Positions 1 to 7,677 of a stretch of DNA of 64,000 nt are shown here, piece after piece. The notes below the pieces were generated by a model. It was not told the origin of the DNA. It saw nothing but the letters and a program-made list of their open reading frames with translations, and ran no database searches. Source of the DNA: Thioglobus_A sp964344985 (GTDB lineage: Bacteria; Pseudomonadota; Gammaproteobacteria; PS1; Pseudothioglobaceae); contig CAYFPI010000004.1 in NCBI GenBank assembly GCA_964344985.1, positions 1 to 64,000 on the forward strand. The letters are read 5' to 3'. The stretch's first letter is position 1, and each line of letters opens with the position of its first letter. A program made the translations under genes and the position numbers.

Positions 1-134
1 GTCATGACAGTACTTTAACAGGTTTTTAAATATGCTTAAGTTGTCTTGACCCAAATTAAATAATAATATAGGTTAATTAAAGACACACTAAACGTAAGTT
101 GTTTATGCAAAGGCATTAATTTTAATATTGCCAC

Positions 135-140
135 TATAAT
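135..140 (+). promoter_or_regulatory. Possible -10 box of murE
   Basis: A perfect TATAAT lies seven bases before the murE ATG at 147. If used, transcription would begin at or next to the start codon, giving a leaderless mRNA. No good -35 box is seen at the right spacing and no Shine-Dalgarno sequence precedes the ATG. The rest of positions 1-134 shows no gene. This is a weak call because TATAAT-like strings are common in AT-rich DNA. Confidence 0.3.
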
Positions 141-146
141 ACTCTC

Positions 147-1536
147 ATGAATATTTCTCAACTACTCCAAGATATACAGTCAACAGACTTTGATTTAGAA
201 ATAAAAGGCCTGTGTCTTAATGCTCAAAACATACAGCCAGGTGATGTATTTATCGCCCTACAGGGCGCATCAGTACACGGAATAGACTATATTAATCAAG
301 CCATTAATAATGGCTGTGTTGCGGTGTTAATAGATTCGAAGGNNNNNNNNNNTTGACTGCTCTATTCCATCTATTCGAATTGATAACTTGCACTCTAAAT
401 TACCCGCTCTGGCTACCAGCATGTATCCAAACGCTCAAAAAGTTGAAGTGATTGGCATTACTGGAACCAATGGAAAAACCTCAGTAGCTTGCTTTACTTC
501 TCAATTGTTAGAATCATTAGGGGTAAAAAATGGATTGATTGGCACCCTAGGCATTACTCATAGTAATGTAGTGTCAAATAACACCACGCCAGACATCTTA
601 ACTTTATATCGTGCTTTAGATGGCTATTACGAGCAACAAATTAAAACAGTGGTTCTTGAGGTTTCATCACATGCTTTGTCTCAAAACAGAACTCAAGGGC
701 TTAATATCACTCAAGCAGTACTAACTAACTTTTCTCAAGATCACCTTGATTATCATCATACACTTGGGGCGTATAGGGATGAAAAACTAAAATTGTTTGC
801 ACTAGATTCTGTGCAAACAGTTGTTGTTAATACAGATGATGAAAATCATTCACATTTTTTAACCGCTGCACACGATAAAAAGCAAGAACTCTATTCTATT
901 AACAATTTCACAGATATAAAAATCAATAAACAAGGCTTTTTAGCGCAACTCAACAGCTATGTTTTTGAAGCGCCATTGTTAGGTAAGTTTAACTTGCTAA
1001 ATATGCTGGCTGCTTATAATAGCGTGAAAGCGCTTGGCTTTACTAATGAACAAATAATACCCCAACTGCATAAATTAAAAGAGCCACCAGGACGCATGCA
1101 AAAAGTTAATAATAACCTTGCTTGGGTGGACTACGCACACACGCCTGATGCGATCAAAAAAGCCATTATCACTCTGCAAGACCATTACCCTGGGTTTAAT
1201 GTTCGCGTTGTATTTGGTTGTGGTGGTAATCGTGACAAAGACAAACGCGCCAAAATGGGCAAGATCGCCTCATCACTAGCCAGTACAATTATTCTTACTG
1301 ATGACAATCCTAGAGATGAAGACCCTTGCAGCATTATTGATGATATTTTAAATGGCATTGATGATAGTTATGAGGTTGATATTATTCAAGATAGGCAATT
1401 GGCCATTGAAACGGCGATCACCACCTTAAAGGAAGATGAATGCTTACTGATTGCCGGCAAGGGGCATGAATCTACCCAGCAATACAAAGACAAAACCTTT
1501 GTCATGAACGACATTGATATTGCCAATAATGCTTGA
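147..1536 (+). CDS. murE: UDP-MurNAc-tripeptide synthetase MurE, interrupted by a scaffold gap
   Basis: Adds meso-diaminopimelate to UDP-MurNAc-L-Ala-D-Glu in cytoplasmic peptidoglycan precursor synthesis. The N-terminal Mur domain (GDVFIALQGASVHG) lies before a 10-N gap at 343-352. After the gap come the P-loop ITGTNGKTS, the HAL/NRT substrate segment and the DNPRDED motif that marks diaminopimelate- rather than lysine-adding enzymes. The two sides are in different frames if the gap is really 10 bases, so the gap length is a placeholder. The 3' end overlaps murF by 8 bases, as expected of a mur operon. ftsI, its usual upstream neighbour, is not visible in the 146 bases before it. Confidence 0.95.
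343..352. other. Scaffold gap (10 N) inside murE
   Basis: Ten N bases. The reading frames on the two sides do not match for a 10-base spacing, so the length is nominal and a few to tens of bases are missing. Confidence 0.97.
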
Positions 1537-2788
1537 ATCAAACACACACAGCATTGCCAAAATACTAGGTGTTGATACAGGCAATATTAAAGATGTAGCT
1601 TTTAAAGACATTTGTACAGACACCAGAAAACCCATGCAAGGTGCGCTATTTTTAGCACTTGTTGGCAATAATTTCGATGCTCATGATTATGTAGATAAAG
1701 CTAAGTCAATGGGTGCTGTTGCGCTTATTGTTAATAGAGAAGTTAAGTCAAATTTGCCAACTCTAATCGTCAAGGATACGCAGCAAGCATTGACTGCATT
1801 GGCCAAATGGCATCTTAACAACATCAAGCCCATGACCATTGCAATAACAGGTAGCAATGGCAAAACCACCACTAAAAACCTGCTATTTAATATTCTAAAT
1901 ATACAAGCACCCACACTCAAAACCCAAGGCAATCTAAACAATCATCTGGGTGTGCCAATGACACTTCTGCAGCTAGAAGAGAGGCATCAATACTCTGTAA
2001 TTGAAATGGGCGCCAACCACTTGGGAGAAATCAAACATCTAAGAGAGATGGTGCATCCCGATATTGCTATTGTTACCAATACTATTGATGCACATATTGG
2101 CGAATTTGGCGGATTTGATAATCTGGTTAAAGCCAAAGGTGAAATTTACACATCAGATAGTCAAAATATTGTAAACACCCAAACCTCTTTTACGGGTGAT
2201 ATTAGTTTTGGCAAAGGTGGGGATGTTTTTTCTAGCAACATTAATGGTAATAAATTTACGCTTAATATTAATGAAAAATCCACTGACGTCGAACTACAAT
2301 TAGTTGGCAAACACAATATTGATAATGCACTGGCTGCAAGTAGCTGTGCGCATGCCTTGGGAATAGATATAAACATCATAAAGCAAGGGTTAGAGAGTAC
2401 ACAGGCTGAAGCTGGAAGAATGCAACTCATTCAGTATAAAAATATAACAATTATTAACGATAGCTACAACGCCAACCCGCATTCAGTAAAGGCTGCCATT
2501 AAATCTTTGCAAGAATTTAGTGGAGAAAAAATAATAGTTTTAGGACAAATGGCAGAGCTTGGGAGTGAATCAGATGCTATGCATAAAGATATTGGCATCA
2601 TTGCAAAAAACAACGCTGATAAGTTCTATAGCTTTGGTGACAACACCCAAGAATACGCCACTGACAACTATACTTCTCAAGATAAATTGGCCACGCAGTT
2701 AGTTAATCAGCATCCAAATTCTACCATTCTATTTAAAGGATCTAGAATTGCAAAATTAGAGAAAATAATTGAAAAAATAACGGTATAA
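1529..2788 (+). CDS. murF: UDP-MurNAc-tripeptide:D-Ala-D-Ala ligase MurF
   Basis: Last cytoplasmic Mur ligase: joins D-Ala-D-Ala to the UDP-MurNAc-tripeptide. The 419-residue protein has the N-terminal substrate domain (CTDTRKP), the ATP-binding loop GSNGKTTT at about residues 108-115, the EMGANHLGEI segment, and the C-terminal NDSYNANP motif typical of MurF. The ATG at 1529 overlaps the end of murE by 8 bases. A TTG at 1514 would add five residues that the family does not need. mraY does not follow; a terminator and a tRNA gene do, so the dcw cluster is broken here. Confidence 0.95.
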   Translation: MLESNTHSIAKILGVDTGNIKDVAFKDICTDTRKPMQGALFLALVGNNFDAHDYVDKAKSMGAVALIVNREVKSNLPTLIVKDTQQALTALAKWHLNNIKPMTIAITGSNGKTTTKNLLFNILNIQAPTLKTQGNLNNHLGVPMTLLQLEERHQYSVIEMGANHLGEIKHLREMVHPDIAIVTNTIDAHIGEFGGFDNLVKAKGEIYTSDSQNIVNTQTSFTGDISFGKGGDVFSSNINGNKFTLNINEKSTDVELQLVGKHNIDNALAASSCAHALGIDINIIKQGLESTQAEAGRMQLIQYKNITIINDSYNANPHSVKAAIKSLQEFSGEKIIVLGQMAELGSESDAMHKDIGIIAKNNADKFYSFGDNTQEYATDNYTSQDKLATQLVNQHPNSTILFKGSRIAKLEKIIEKITV

Positions 2789-2797
2789 TTTCTCGCT

Positions 2798-2820
2798 TTA
2801 CCTAGTTTAGGTAATTTTTA
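2798..2820 (+). terminator. Rho-independent terminator after murF
   Basis: A seven-base inverted repeat, TTACCTA/TAGGTAA, with a 3-base loop is followed by TTTTTA. It begins 9 bases after the murF stop and closes the murEF unit. Confidence 0.65.
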
Positions 2821-2953
2821 TACAGACTTGTAAACATACAAATGTATAAATTTTGTATAAAAATACAATATATAATGCATTTTTTCGAAGACAGTATTAT
2901 TAATACGGCTGAGGAAAAATAACATAGTAGATTGTTTTTTTAGGCAACAATTT

Positions 2954-3030
2954 GCGCTCGTAGCTCAACTGGATAGAGTACTCGGCTACGAACCGAGCGG
3001 TTGCAGGTTCGACTCCTGCCGAGCGCGCCA
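2954..3030 (+). tRNA. tRNA-Arg (ACG)
   Basis: A 77-base cloverleaf with encoded CCA. The acceptor arm GCGCTCG pairs with CGAGCGC, the D arm contains GCTC...GAGT, the anticodon loop CTACGAA gives anticodon ACG, and the T arm contains GGTTCGACTCC. It stands alone between murF and the small membrane protein genes. Confidence 0.96.
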
Positions 3031-3140
3031 CATCTTTTTTTTATTTTGTCTTAATTCACTCTGGCGCTGCATGATAACTGTTAGTGGCTATTGTAAAAAA
3101 TCGCTATAATCGATAGATTATTTACAGATAAACATGCAAT

Positions 3141-3476
3141 ATGCAAAAATCAGAGCTTTATGAACGACTAAGTATTCTTGATAATAAGTGCGCAGCACTT
3201 CTAGACTTATCATCACTTGTTCTTGCAATAAGTGTAATATCCGCCTCTTTAAGTAAAGACGCAGGATTGCCACCAGAGTTAAGTATTGGTGAAGGTGTTA
3301 TCGCCGTATTGTTTTTGACTACTAGTCTACTATCTTTGGTGGTAATCTGGGTGAAATGGGATCCTACTGAAACAACTCTAAAATACCGTACAATAATGTA
3401 TAAAACTGCTGTTATTCTTACAGGCATTGGTTTGATTTTTATGGCAATTTTGGTATTTATTACCCTTTATTCATGA
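3141..3476 (+). CDS. Small membrane protein of unknown function
   Basis: A 111-residue protein I do not recognise. After a short N-terminal helix (residues 1-20) there is a hydrophobic segment near residues 21-38, a second near 50-70 (VIAVLFLTTSLLSLVVIWV) and a third near 88-110, so about three membrane spans. No catalytic motif is visible. It precedes another small membrane protein by 12 bases, so the two may be co-transcribed. The general plan recalls small membrane effectors near nucleotide-signalling genes, but no such partner is nearby. Confidence 0.65.
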   Translation: MQKSELYERLSILDNKCAALLDLSSLVLAISVISASLSKDAGLPPELSIGEGVIAVLFLTTSLLSLVVIWVKWDPTETTLKYRTIMYKTAVILTGIGLIFMAILVFITLYS

Positions 3477-3488
3477 TTTGTTAGCAAT

Positions 3489-3734
3489 ATGGATTCTTTG
3501 TTTGAAGTTATTGGTTGGATTGGTGTGATAATGCTTTTGCTTGCATATTGGTCAATTTCTCAAGGTGTATTAAACTCCAAAAATCTTACATTTCACATGT
3601 TAAATCTTTTTGGAGCTATCGCTATTATTATCAACACTCTGCATCATAATGCTTATGCTCCAGCAATGCTTAATGTGGTTTGGGCAAGTGTTGCCGCTTG
3701 GGGTGTTTATCGCTTAACTTTAGGCAAAAAATAA
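3489..3734 (+). CDS. CBU_0592-type small membrane protein
   Basis: An 81-residue protein with three hydrophobic helices: IGWIGVIMLLLAYW (about 8-21), a central LFGAIAIIINTLHH segment (about 40-53) and MLNVVWASVAAWGVY (about 60-74). The GWIGVIMLLLAYW start, the NLTFHMLNLFGAI middle and the VVWASVA end match my memory of the CBU_0592-like membrane domain, whose function is unknown. It follows the preceding membrane protein by 12 bases and precedes pgsA by 60. Confidence 0.65.
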   Translation: MDSLFEVIGWIGVIMLLLAYWSISQGVLNSKNLTFHMLNLFGAIAIIINTLHHNAYAPAMLNVVWASVAAWGVYRLTLGKK

Positions 3735-3794
3735 ACCGTACAGTTCAAGTAGAGTTTTTCCGCCTATCCTAGTATTCTGCTAGAATGCTCACCT

Positions 3795-4406
3795 ATGATG
3801 ACATTACCTAACATTCTAACTTTATCTAGAATTTTACTAATTCCAGTTTTTGTGCTGTTGTACTATTTTCAGCCTTCATACAACCCGAATGGCTTTGTTG
3901 AAATTCAAGCACCTGACAATATCTTTACCCAAGTCAACTTTTGGGTAACTGCCATTTATGCTTTCATTAGCATTACCGATTATCTTGATGGATACCTTGC
4001 CAGAAAGCTTAACATGACTTCTCAGCTAGGCGCTTTTTTAGATCCTGTTGCTGACAAACTCATGGTTTCTACCGCTTTGATTATATTGGTTGATTTTTAT
4101 CCATCAGAATCACATTGGTACATCACTGTCTCTGCTCTGATTATTATTTTTCGTGAAATTTTGGTATCAGCCCTTAGGGAATGGATGGGCACCATTGGCA
4201 AGCGTTCAACCGTTAATGTGTCGTTCATTGGCAAGGTTAAAACCTTTGTACAAATTTTCGCCATTTTATTCTTACTCTATCAACAACCTTTCTTTGGTCT
4301 GCCTAGTTTTGAAATTGGGGTTACGCTATTATTGGTAGCTACTTTTTTAACCCTATGGTCTGGTTTTATTTATTTAAAAGAAGGGGTTAAAACTTTTGAC
4401 AATTAA
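3795..4406 (+). CDS. pgsA: CDP-diacylglycerol--glycerol-3-phosphate 3-phosphatidyltransferase PgsA
   Basis: Makes phosphatidylglycerol phosphate, the committed step to phosphatidylglycerol and cardiolipin, in the inner membrane. The 203-residue protein begins with the family signature LPNILTLSRI and has the CDP-alcohol phosphotransferase motif DYLDGYLARK...GAFLDPVADK (about residues 62-90), with the conserved aspartates, plus several membrane spans. An insertion near residues 25-45 is longer than in the E. coli enzyme, but such insertions occur in this family. Confidence 0.93.
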   Translation: MMTLPNILTLSRILLIPVFVLLYYFQPSYNPNGFVEIQAPDNIFTQVNFWVTAIYAFISITDYLDGYLARKLNMTSQLGAFLDPVADKLMVSTALIILVDFYPSESHWYITVSALIIIFREILVSALREWMGTIGKRSTVNVSFIGKVKTFVQIFAILFLLYQQPFFGLPSFEIGVTLLLVATFLTLWSGFIYLKEGVKTFDN

Positions 4407-4419
4407 TCTTAATTGACCC

Positions 4420-4447
4420 TTGACTAATTTGAAAAAAACACTATAAT
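4420..4447 (+). promoter_or_regulatory. Promoter of tRNA-Gly
   Basis: TTGACT at 4420-4425 and a perfect TATAAT at 4442-4447, separated by 16 bases. Predicted transcription start is near 4454, just ahead of tRNA-Gly at 4461. This is one of the clearest sigma-70 promoters in the window. Confidence 0.75.
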
Positions 4448-4460
4448 TTCACTTTCTATC

Positions 4461-4536
4461 GCGGGAATAGCTCAGCTGGTAGAGCATCACGTTGCCAACG
4501 TGAATGTCGCGAGTTCGAATCTCGTTTCCCGCTCCA
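4461..4536 (+). tRNA. tRNA-Gly (GCC)
   Basis: A 76-base cloverleaf with encoded CCA. The acceptor arm GCGGGAA pairs with TTCCCGC, the anticodon loop TTGCCAA gives GCC, and the T arm contains GAGTTCGAATCTC. It has its own promoter upstream and a terminator directly after. Confidence 0.97.
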
Positions 4537-4543
4537 GATTCTA

Positions 4544-4569
4544 AGACCTGTTTATCAGGTCTTTTTTTA
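4544..4569 (+). terminator. Terminator between tRNA-Gly and tRNA-Cys
   Basis: AGACCTG, a 5-base loop, then CAGGTCT running into a T tract. A classic intrinsic terminator, implying that tRNA-Cys depends on read-through or on a promoter within 4570-4591. Confidence 0.75.
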
Positions 4570-4591
4570 TACAGCCCTTTGCACACACCTT

Positions 4592-4665
4592 GGCCGGATA
4601 GCAAAGCGGTTATGCAGGGGCCTGCAAAGCCTTATAGACCAGTTCGACTCTGGTTCCGGCCTCCA
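4592..4665 (+). tRNA. tRNA-Cys (GCA)
   Basis: A 74-base cloverleaf with encoded CCA. The acceptor arm GGCCGGA pairs with TCCGGCC, the anticodon within CTGCAAA is GCA, and the T arm contains CCAGTTCGACTCTGG. Confidence 0.95.
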
Positions 4666-4670
4666 CACAC

Positions 4671-4702
4671 AAAAGCCCAATAAAATAAAGGTTGGGCTTT
4701 TA
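4671..4702. terminator. Bidirectional terminator between tRNA-Cys and the HNH gene
   Basis: AAAAGCCCAA and TTGGGCTTTT form a 10-base stem with an 11-base loop. It carries T-rich tails in both directions, so it can end tRNA-Cys on the plus strand and the HNH gene on the minus strand, whose stop codon begins inside it. Confidence 0.7.
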
Positions 4703-4891
4703 TTGTCCAGACTTCCTTCTGTTATCTTCTTTGCAAAGCATTTGGCAATTTTCAGCGCTTGTCTTCCCGCCTTCATGCCAAGGAGTGATATGGTCTGCCT
4801 CCATTTCTTCAATCTCAAAATGTTCTTTACAAACAACACAAACACCTTTTTGTCTCTCAAATGCTTCTCGTTTTTGATTTTGAGTTGGCAT
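4700..4891 (-). CDS. Small HNH-endonuclease-domain protein
   Basis: A 63-residue protein that is almost entirely an HNH fold: CVVC at residues 18-21, the ADHITPWHEGG core with H34 and H39, then C49 and C53, followed by DNRRK. The four cysteines fit a structural zinc site and the histidine pair fits the catalytic metal site. HNH domains cleave DNA in restriction enzymes, McrA-like proteins and homing endonucleases. This one is very short and may be a remnant or free-standing C-terminal domain of a longer nuclease. It is divergent from the XRE regulator, with two operator-like palindromes between them. Confidence 0.75.
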   Translation of the reverse strand: MPTQNQKREAFERQKGVCVVCKEHFEIEEMEADHITPWHEGGKTSAENCQMLCKEDNRRKSGQ

Positions 4892-4922
4892 CGCTTATCT
4901 TTATCTTAATAACTTAATATTA

Positions 4923-4936
4923 ACTACTATAGTAGT
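4923..4936. promoter_or_regulatory. Perfect palindromic operator candidate
   Basis: ACTACTATAGTAGT is its own reverse complement over 14 bases. It lies between the divergent HNH and XRE genes. An imperfect copy (4983-4996) sits 60 bases downstream. Its ACTATAGT core resembles, by eye, the C-boxes bound by controller proteins of restriction-modification systems. Confidence 0.55.
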
Positions 4937-4982
4937 GTGATAAAAATGATTTTATCCTAAAAAATAAACGACTTTAGTAAAT

Positions 4983-4996
4983 ACTACTATGGGAGT
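4983..4996. promoter_or_regulatory. Second, imperfect copy of the operator
   Basis: ACTACTATGGGAGT matches the perfect palindrome at 4923-4936 in 12 of 14 positions. It overlaps a possible ribosome-binding sequence (GGGAG) just before the XRE gene, so a bound regulator could block its own expression. Confidence 0.45.
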
Positions 4997-4998
4997 GC

Positions 4999-5247
4999 TT
5001 GTTTTTNNNNNNNNNNATCGATATTAATCAAGCCTATTTAACCATTGGCAAGAATGTTAAAAAATATCGCATGCAAAAAGGCATGTCGCAGTGGGATTTG
5101 GCAACACAAATGGGCTATAAATCTGTAAGTATTGTTTCTATGTCTGAAGTATGTTCACGCAACAAACACTTTAATATTGAACACTTAATTAAAATTTCAA
5201 AAATTTTAAATATAGATATTCAGCACTTCTTTGAAGGTGTTTTTTAA
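4999..5247 (+). CDS. XRE-family helix-turn-helix regulator, 5' end lost in a scaffold gap
   Basis: After the 10-N gap at 5007-5016 the protein reads as a compact HTH_3 domain: IGKNVKKYRMQKGMSQWDLA opens helices 1-2 and NKHFNIEHLIKISKILNID closes the fold. At about 75-80 residues it has the size of restriction-modification controller (C) proteins. The start codon is unresolved: a TTG at 4999 is only 3 bases after GGAG and is unlikely, so the true start probably lies in the gap. It is divergent from an HNH protein, and palindromic sites lie between them. Confidence 0.7.
   Translation: MFXXXXIDINQAYLTIGKNVKKYRMQKGMSQWDLATQMGYKSVSIVSMSEVCSRNKHFNIEHLIKISKILNIDIQHFFEGVF
5007..5016. other. Scaffold gap (10 N) at the start of the XRE gene
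   Basis: Ten N bases of nominal length. They hide the start codon and first residues of the regulator. Confidence 0.97.
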
Positions 5248-5376
5248 TCACCCCTTTTAAAAATAAATCCAATTATTCTTATTGAAGTGAATGGCTGGTT
5301 TTTCGTTGTTTGAGCGTAGCGAGTTTAGAAAAACCAATGAACGAAATTAGAAGAATTGAGATTATTTTTAAGGGTG
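5248..5376. repeat. Long imperfect palindrome (MITE-like or structured RNA)
   Basis: The outer arms, 5248-5280 and 5350-5376, are imperfect inverted repeats beginning TCACCC and containing AAAAATAA. The inner arms GGTTTTTC (5297-5304) and GAAAAACC (5328-5335) are perfect. The loop region contains GAGCGTAGCGAG. It begins right after the XRE stop codon. No flanking target duplication is seen. It could be a MITE, or a long terminator/antisense structure. Confidence 0.5.
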
Positions 5377-5387
5377 AGCTCTTTTTG

Positions 5388-5418
5388 GATACTTTTTCTA
5401 CTCATTAGAAAAAGTATC
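5388..5418. repeat. 13-bp perfect hairpin
   Basis: GATACTTTTTCTA (5388-5400) and TAGAAAAAGTATC (5406-5418) are exact inverted repeats with a 5-base loop. No T tract follows, so it is not a standard terminator. It may be an operator or part of the surrounding repeat patch. Confidence 0.5.
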
Positions 5419-5461
5419 AAGTTCTCAGCGGAAAATGACAATTTTTCGCAAGAATTTCACC

Positions 5462-5597
5462 AAGAAAAATATTGAAAATAATCAAAATAAGGCTAAATTC
5501 AACCACTTTAACGCATAAAAACGGCTATTTATAGACAAAAATACCCGCTAAATGGCTTTTTTAGCAGATATTTTAAAAAATTTTAGATTTTTTACAA
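5462..5597 (-). repeat. AT-rich repeat, copy C (reversed)
   Basis: Read on the minus strand it starts TTTGTAAAAAATCTAAAATTT, passes a CTATAAATAGCCGTTTT block and ends TTTTGATTATTTTC. The same ordered blocks occur in copies at 37441-37653 and 38951-39128. It ends 9 bases from the stop codon of arsI. The rest of 5419-5605 holds nothing else I can name. Confidence 0.5.
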
Positions 5598-5605
5598 ATG
5601 ACTGA

Positions 5606-6067
5606 TTAACAACACTTTGACTGTGCTTTACCGACATCAGTATCATTTCCAGAGCAACAGCTCATTGCCTCTTCAGCATCTTTAGACGAATTTTCGCCAT
5701 AAACCGGGATATTGCTCAGTGTATGAAAATTCTCCCAAGGGATTCCTTGAGGATCTAATGTCCAATATTTATCCGACTGTGCATAACAGCAGTTCGCACC
5801 TTTTTCCTCTAACTTAGATAGGTTGTTTTCATCAATACGTTTTGAAATTTCTTCTAATTCTTCATTTGAATCCAACTCAAAACCTAAATGATTCAAACCA
5901 TTCTTGCGACCTTTGTCAGAAATGGCAAAATTTACCATTGGATCATCAAGTCGCCACTTAGCATAGTCCTCATGTTTAACGGTTGGCTCGCAACCAAATA
6001 GCGTTGAGTAAAAATGGATATTTTTATTCAAATCATCAACTGAAATGTGAATGTGCATTCTTTTCAT
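5606..6067 (-). CDS. arsI: ArsI/CadI-family VOC metalloenzyme
   Basis: A 153-residue vicinal-oxygen-chelate protein. ArsI enzymes are non-haem iron dioxygenases that cleave the carbon-arsenic bond of trivalent organoarsenicals such as MAs(III); CadI relatives are metal-inducible. Candidate metal ligands are His5/His7 in MHIHIS, His60 in GLNHLGFE and Glu112 in PWENFH. The vicinal cysteine pair C93-C94 (ANCCYA) matches the substrate-binding pair of ArsI. The C-terminal tail adds CC near 137-138 and CC at 152-153. It is directly downstream of argG (1-base gap) rather than in an ars operon; arsC lies about 43 kb away. Confidence 0.8.
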   Translation of the reverse strand: MKRMHIHISVDDLNKNIHFYSTLFGCEPTVKHEDYAKWRLDDPMVNFAISDKGRKNGLNHLGFELDSNEELEEISKRIDENNLSKLEEKGANCCYAQSDKYWTLDPQGIPWENFHTLSNIPVYGENSSKDAEEAMSCCSGNDTDVGKAQSKCC

Positions 6068-6068
6068 A

Positions 6069-7265
6069 CTATTTGAGCGCCTTTAAGCGTAGACGAAGTG
6101 CATTCAGCTTAATAAAGCCAGCCGCATCTTTTTGGTCATAAGCGCCTTCATCATCTTCAAAAGTAGCAATTTTTTCACTAAATAGTGAATCATCAGACTT
6201 ACGCCCAACAACAATCACATTACCTTTGTATAACTTAACTCTAACAGTACCATTAACCACTTCCTGAGTTTGGTCAATTGCTGCTTGCAACATCTCGCGC
6301 TCTGGAGCAAACCAAAAACCGTTATAAACCATCTCGGCATACTTTGGCATTAGCTCATCTTTAAGGTGTGCTGCATCACGATCAAGTGTTAAAGATTCCA
6401 TTGCACGGTGTGCTTTAAGCATAACTGTACCCGCAGGTGTTTCGTAACAACCGCGAGATTTCATACCCACAAAACGATTCTCAACAATATCATCACGACC
6501 AATACCGTGTGCGCCAGCTCGTTTGTTTAAGTCTTCCATAACCGTTGCAGGGCTCATTGCCTCACCATTAATGGCAACAATATCACCTTTTTCATAAGTA
6601 AGCTCTATGTATTCAGCCTTATCAGGCGCATCTTCTGGAGATACTGTCCAACGCCACATGTCTGTTTCTGGCTCTGCCCATGGATCTTCCAAAATGTCGC
6701 CTTCATAAGAAATGTGTAATAAGTTTGCATCCATAGAATATGGAGATTTTTTGTTTTGTTTTTGGTAGTCAATTTCAATGCCGTGACTTTCCGCAAAATT
6801 CATTAAGCTTTCACGAGAAGATAAATCCCACTCACGCCACGGAGCAATCACTTGAATATCCGCATCTAATGCATAAGCGTTAAGCTCAAAACGCACTTGG
6901 TCATTACCCTTTCCAGTTGCACCATGTGAAATGGCATCAGCGCCCACTTCATTGGCAATTTCTACCAAACGTTTAGAGATTAACGGACGAGCAATTGAGG
7001 TGCCCAGTAAGTACTCACCTTCATAAATAGCATTAGCCCTAAACATTGGGAATACAAAATCACGTGCAAATTCTTCACGCAAGTCTTCAATATAAATTTC
7101 CTTTACGCCAGCTGCTTTGGCTTTAGCACGCGCAGGCTCTACCTCTTCACCTTGGCCAATATCTGCAGTAAATGTTACCACTTCACATTGATAAGTATCC
7201 TGCAACCATTTAACAATAATGCTTGTATCCAAACCGCCTGAATAGGCTAATACTACTTTATTCAT
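6069..7265 (-). CDS. argG: Argininosuccinate synthase
   Basis: Condenses citrulline and aspartate with ATP in arginine biosynthesis. The 398-residue protein begins with the N-type ATP pyrophosphatase loop AYSGGLDTSIIVKWL and contains the citrulline/aspartate-binding segments SHGATGKGNDQVRFE and ESLMNFAESHGIEI. The length is normal for the short bacterial ArgG class. It overlaps the 3' end of the DUF2914 gene by 8 bases and is followed at 1 base by arsI, suggesting one leftward transcript. Confidence 0.96.
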   Translation of the reverse strand: MNKVVLAYSGGLDTSIIVKWLQDTYQCEVVTFTADIGQGEEVEPARAKAKAAGVKEIYIEDLREEFARDFVFPMFRANAIYEGEYLLGTSIARPLISKRLVEIANEVGADAISHGATGKGNDQVRFELNAYALDADIQVIAPWREWDLSSRESLMNFAESHGIEIDYQKQNKKSPYSMDANLLHISYEGDILEDPWAEPETDMWRWTVSPEDAPDKAEYIELTYEKGDIVAINGEAMSPATVMEDLNKRAGAHGIGRDDIVENRFVGMKSRGCYETPAGTVMLKAHRAMESLTLDRDAAHLKDELMPKYAEMVYNGFWFAPEREMLQAAIDQTQEVVNGTVRVKLYKGNVIVVGRKSDDSLFSEKIATFEDDEGAYDQKDAAGFIKLNALRLRLKALK

Positions 7266-7677
7266 CTGTCTTTCCTGTACTCTCTTGAGGAGTATTTTTT
7301 CTAAAATTAAATACCTTTGTTAACAAGACTTGGTTGTTTTGATCTACCACTTCAACACGCCACTGCCCTGTCCAAGTATGCCACAAGTTTTTACTTGACC
7401 ATACGCGCCAACGATTACCTTTAATACTAAAGCTGACTTCAGCCTTAATTTTGTCTTTATATACCCAACGGTGGGTAATTTGACTACCCTTTAAATTACG
7501 GATATTGGTAAAGAAGTAGATTTTACCTAAAGAATTATCGGCCTCTGTTACTATTGCGATTGGCGTTCTGTCTTCAACCGATTTAGCAAAGACCGCTTGC
7601 GAGATGTTTTTATGTGGCCAATCTGCTAGCGCATAACTTGTCAATAAAAGTGCAAATATTGCAATATATTTTTTCAT
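7258..7677 (-). CDS. DUF2914 secreted protein
   Basis: A 139-residue protein with an N-terminal signal peptide (MKKYIAIFALLLTSYALA). The body has the DUF2914 pattern of tryptophan-rich beta strands: ITHRWVYKDK, RWRVWSSKN, TGQWRVEVVD. Function is unknown; family members are periplasmic or fused to membrane domains. The ATG at 7677 is preferred over a TTG 12 bases upstream because it opens the signal peptide directly and shares a TAATG junction with the upstream gene. Confidence 0.75.
   Translation of the reverse strand: MKKYIAIFALLLTSYALADWPHKNISQAVFAKSVEDRTPIAIVTEADNSLGKIYFFTNIRNLKGSQITHRWVYKDKIKAEVSFSIKGNRWRVWSSKNLWHTWTGQWRVEVVDQNNQVLLTKVFNFRKNTPQESTGKTDE

Noticed and set aside
3141..3476. 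Pycsar-type or other phage-defence membrane effector
   Set aside because: The size and spans are similar, but no cyclase or other defence gene is adjacent and the neighbours are housekeeping.
4567..4860. Leftward frame crossing tRNA-Cys
   Set aside because: It runs through the tRNA and terminator and lies in a different frame from the HNH domain.
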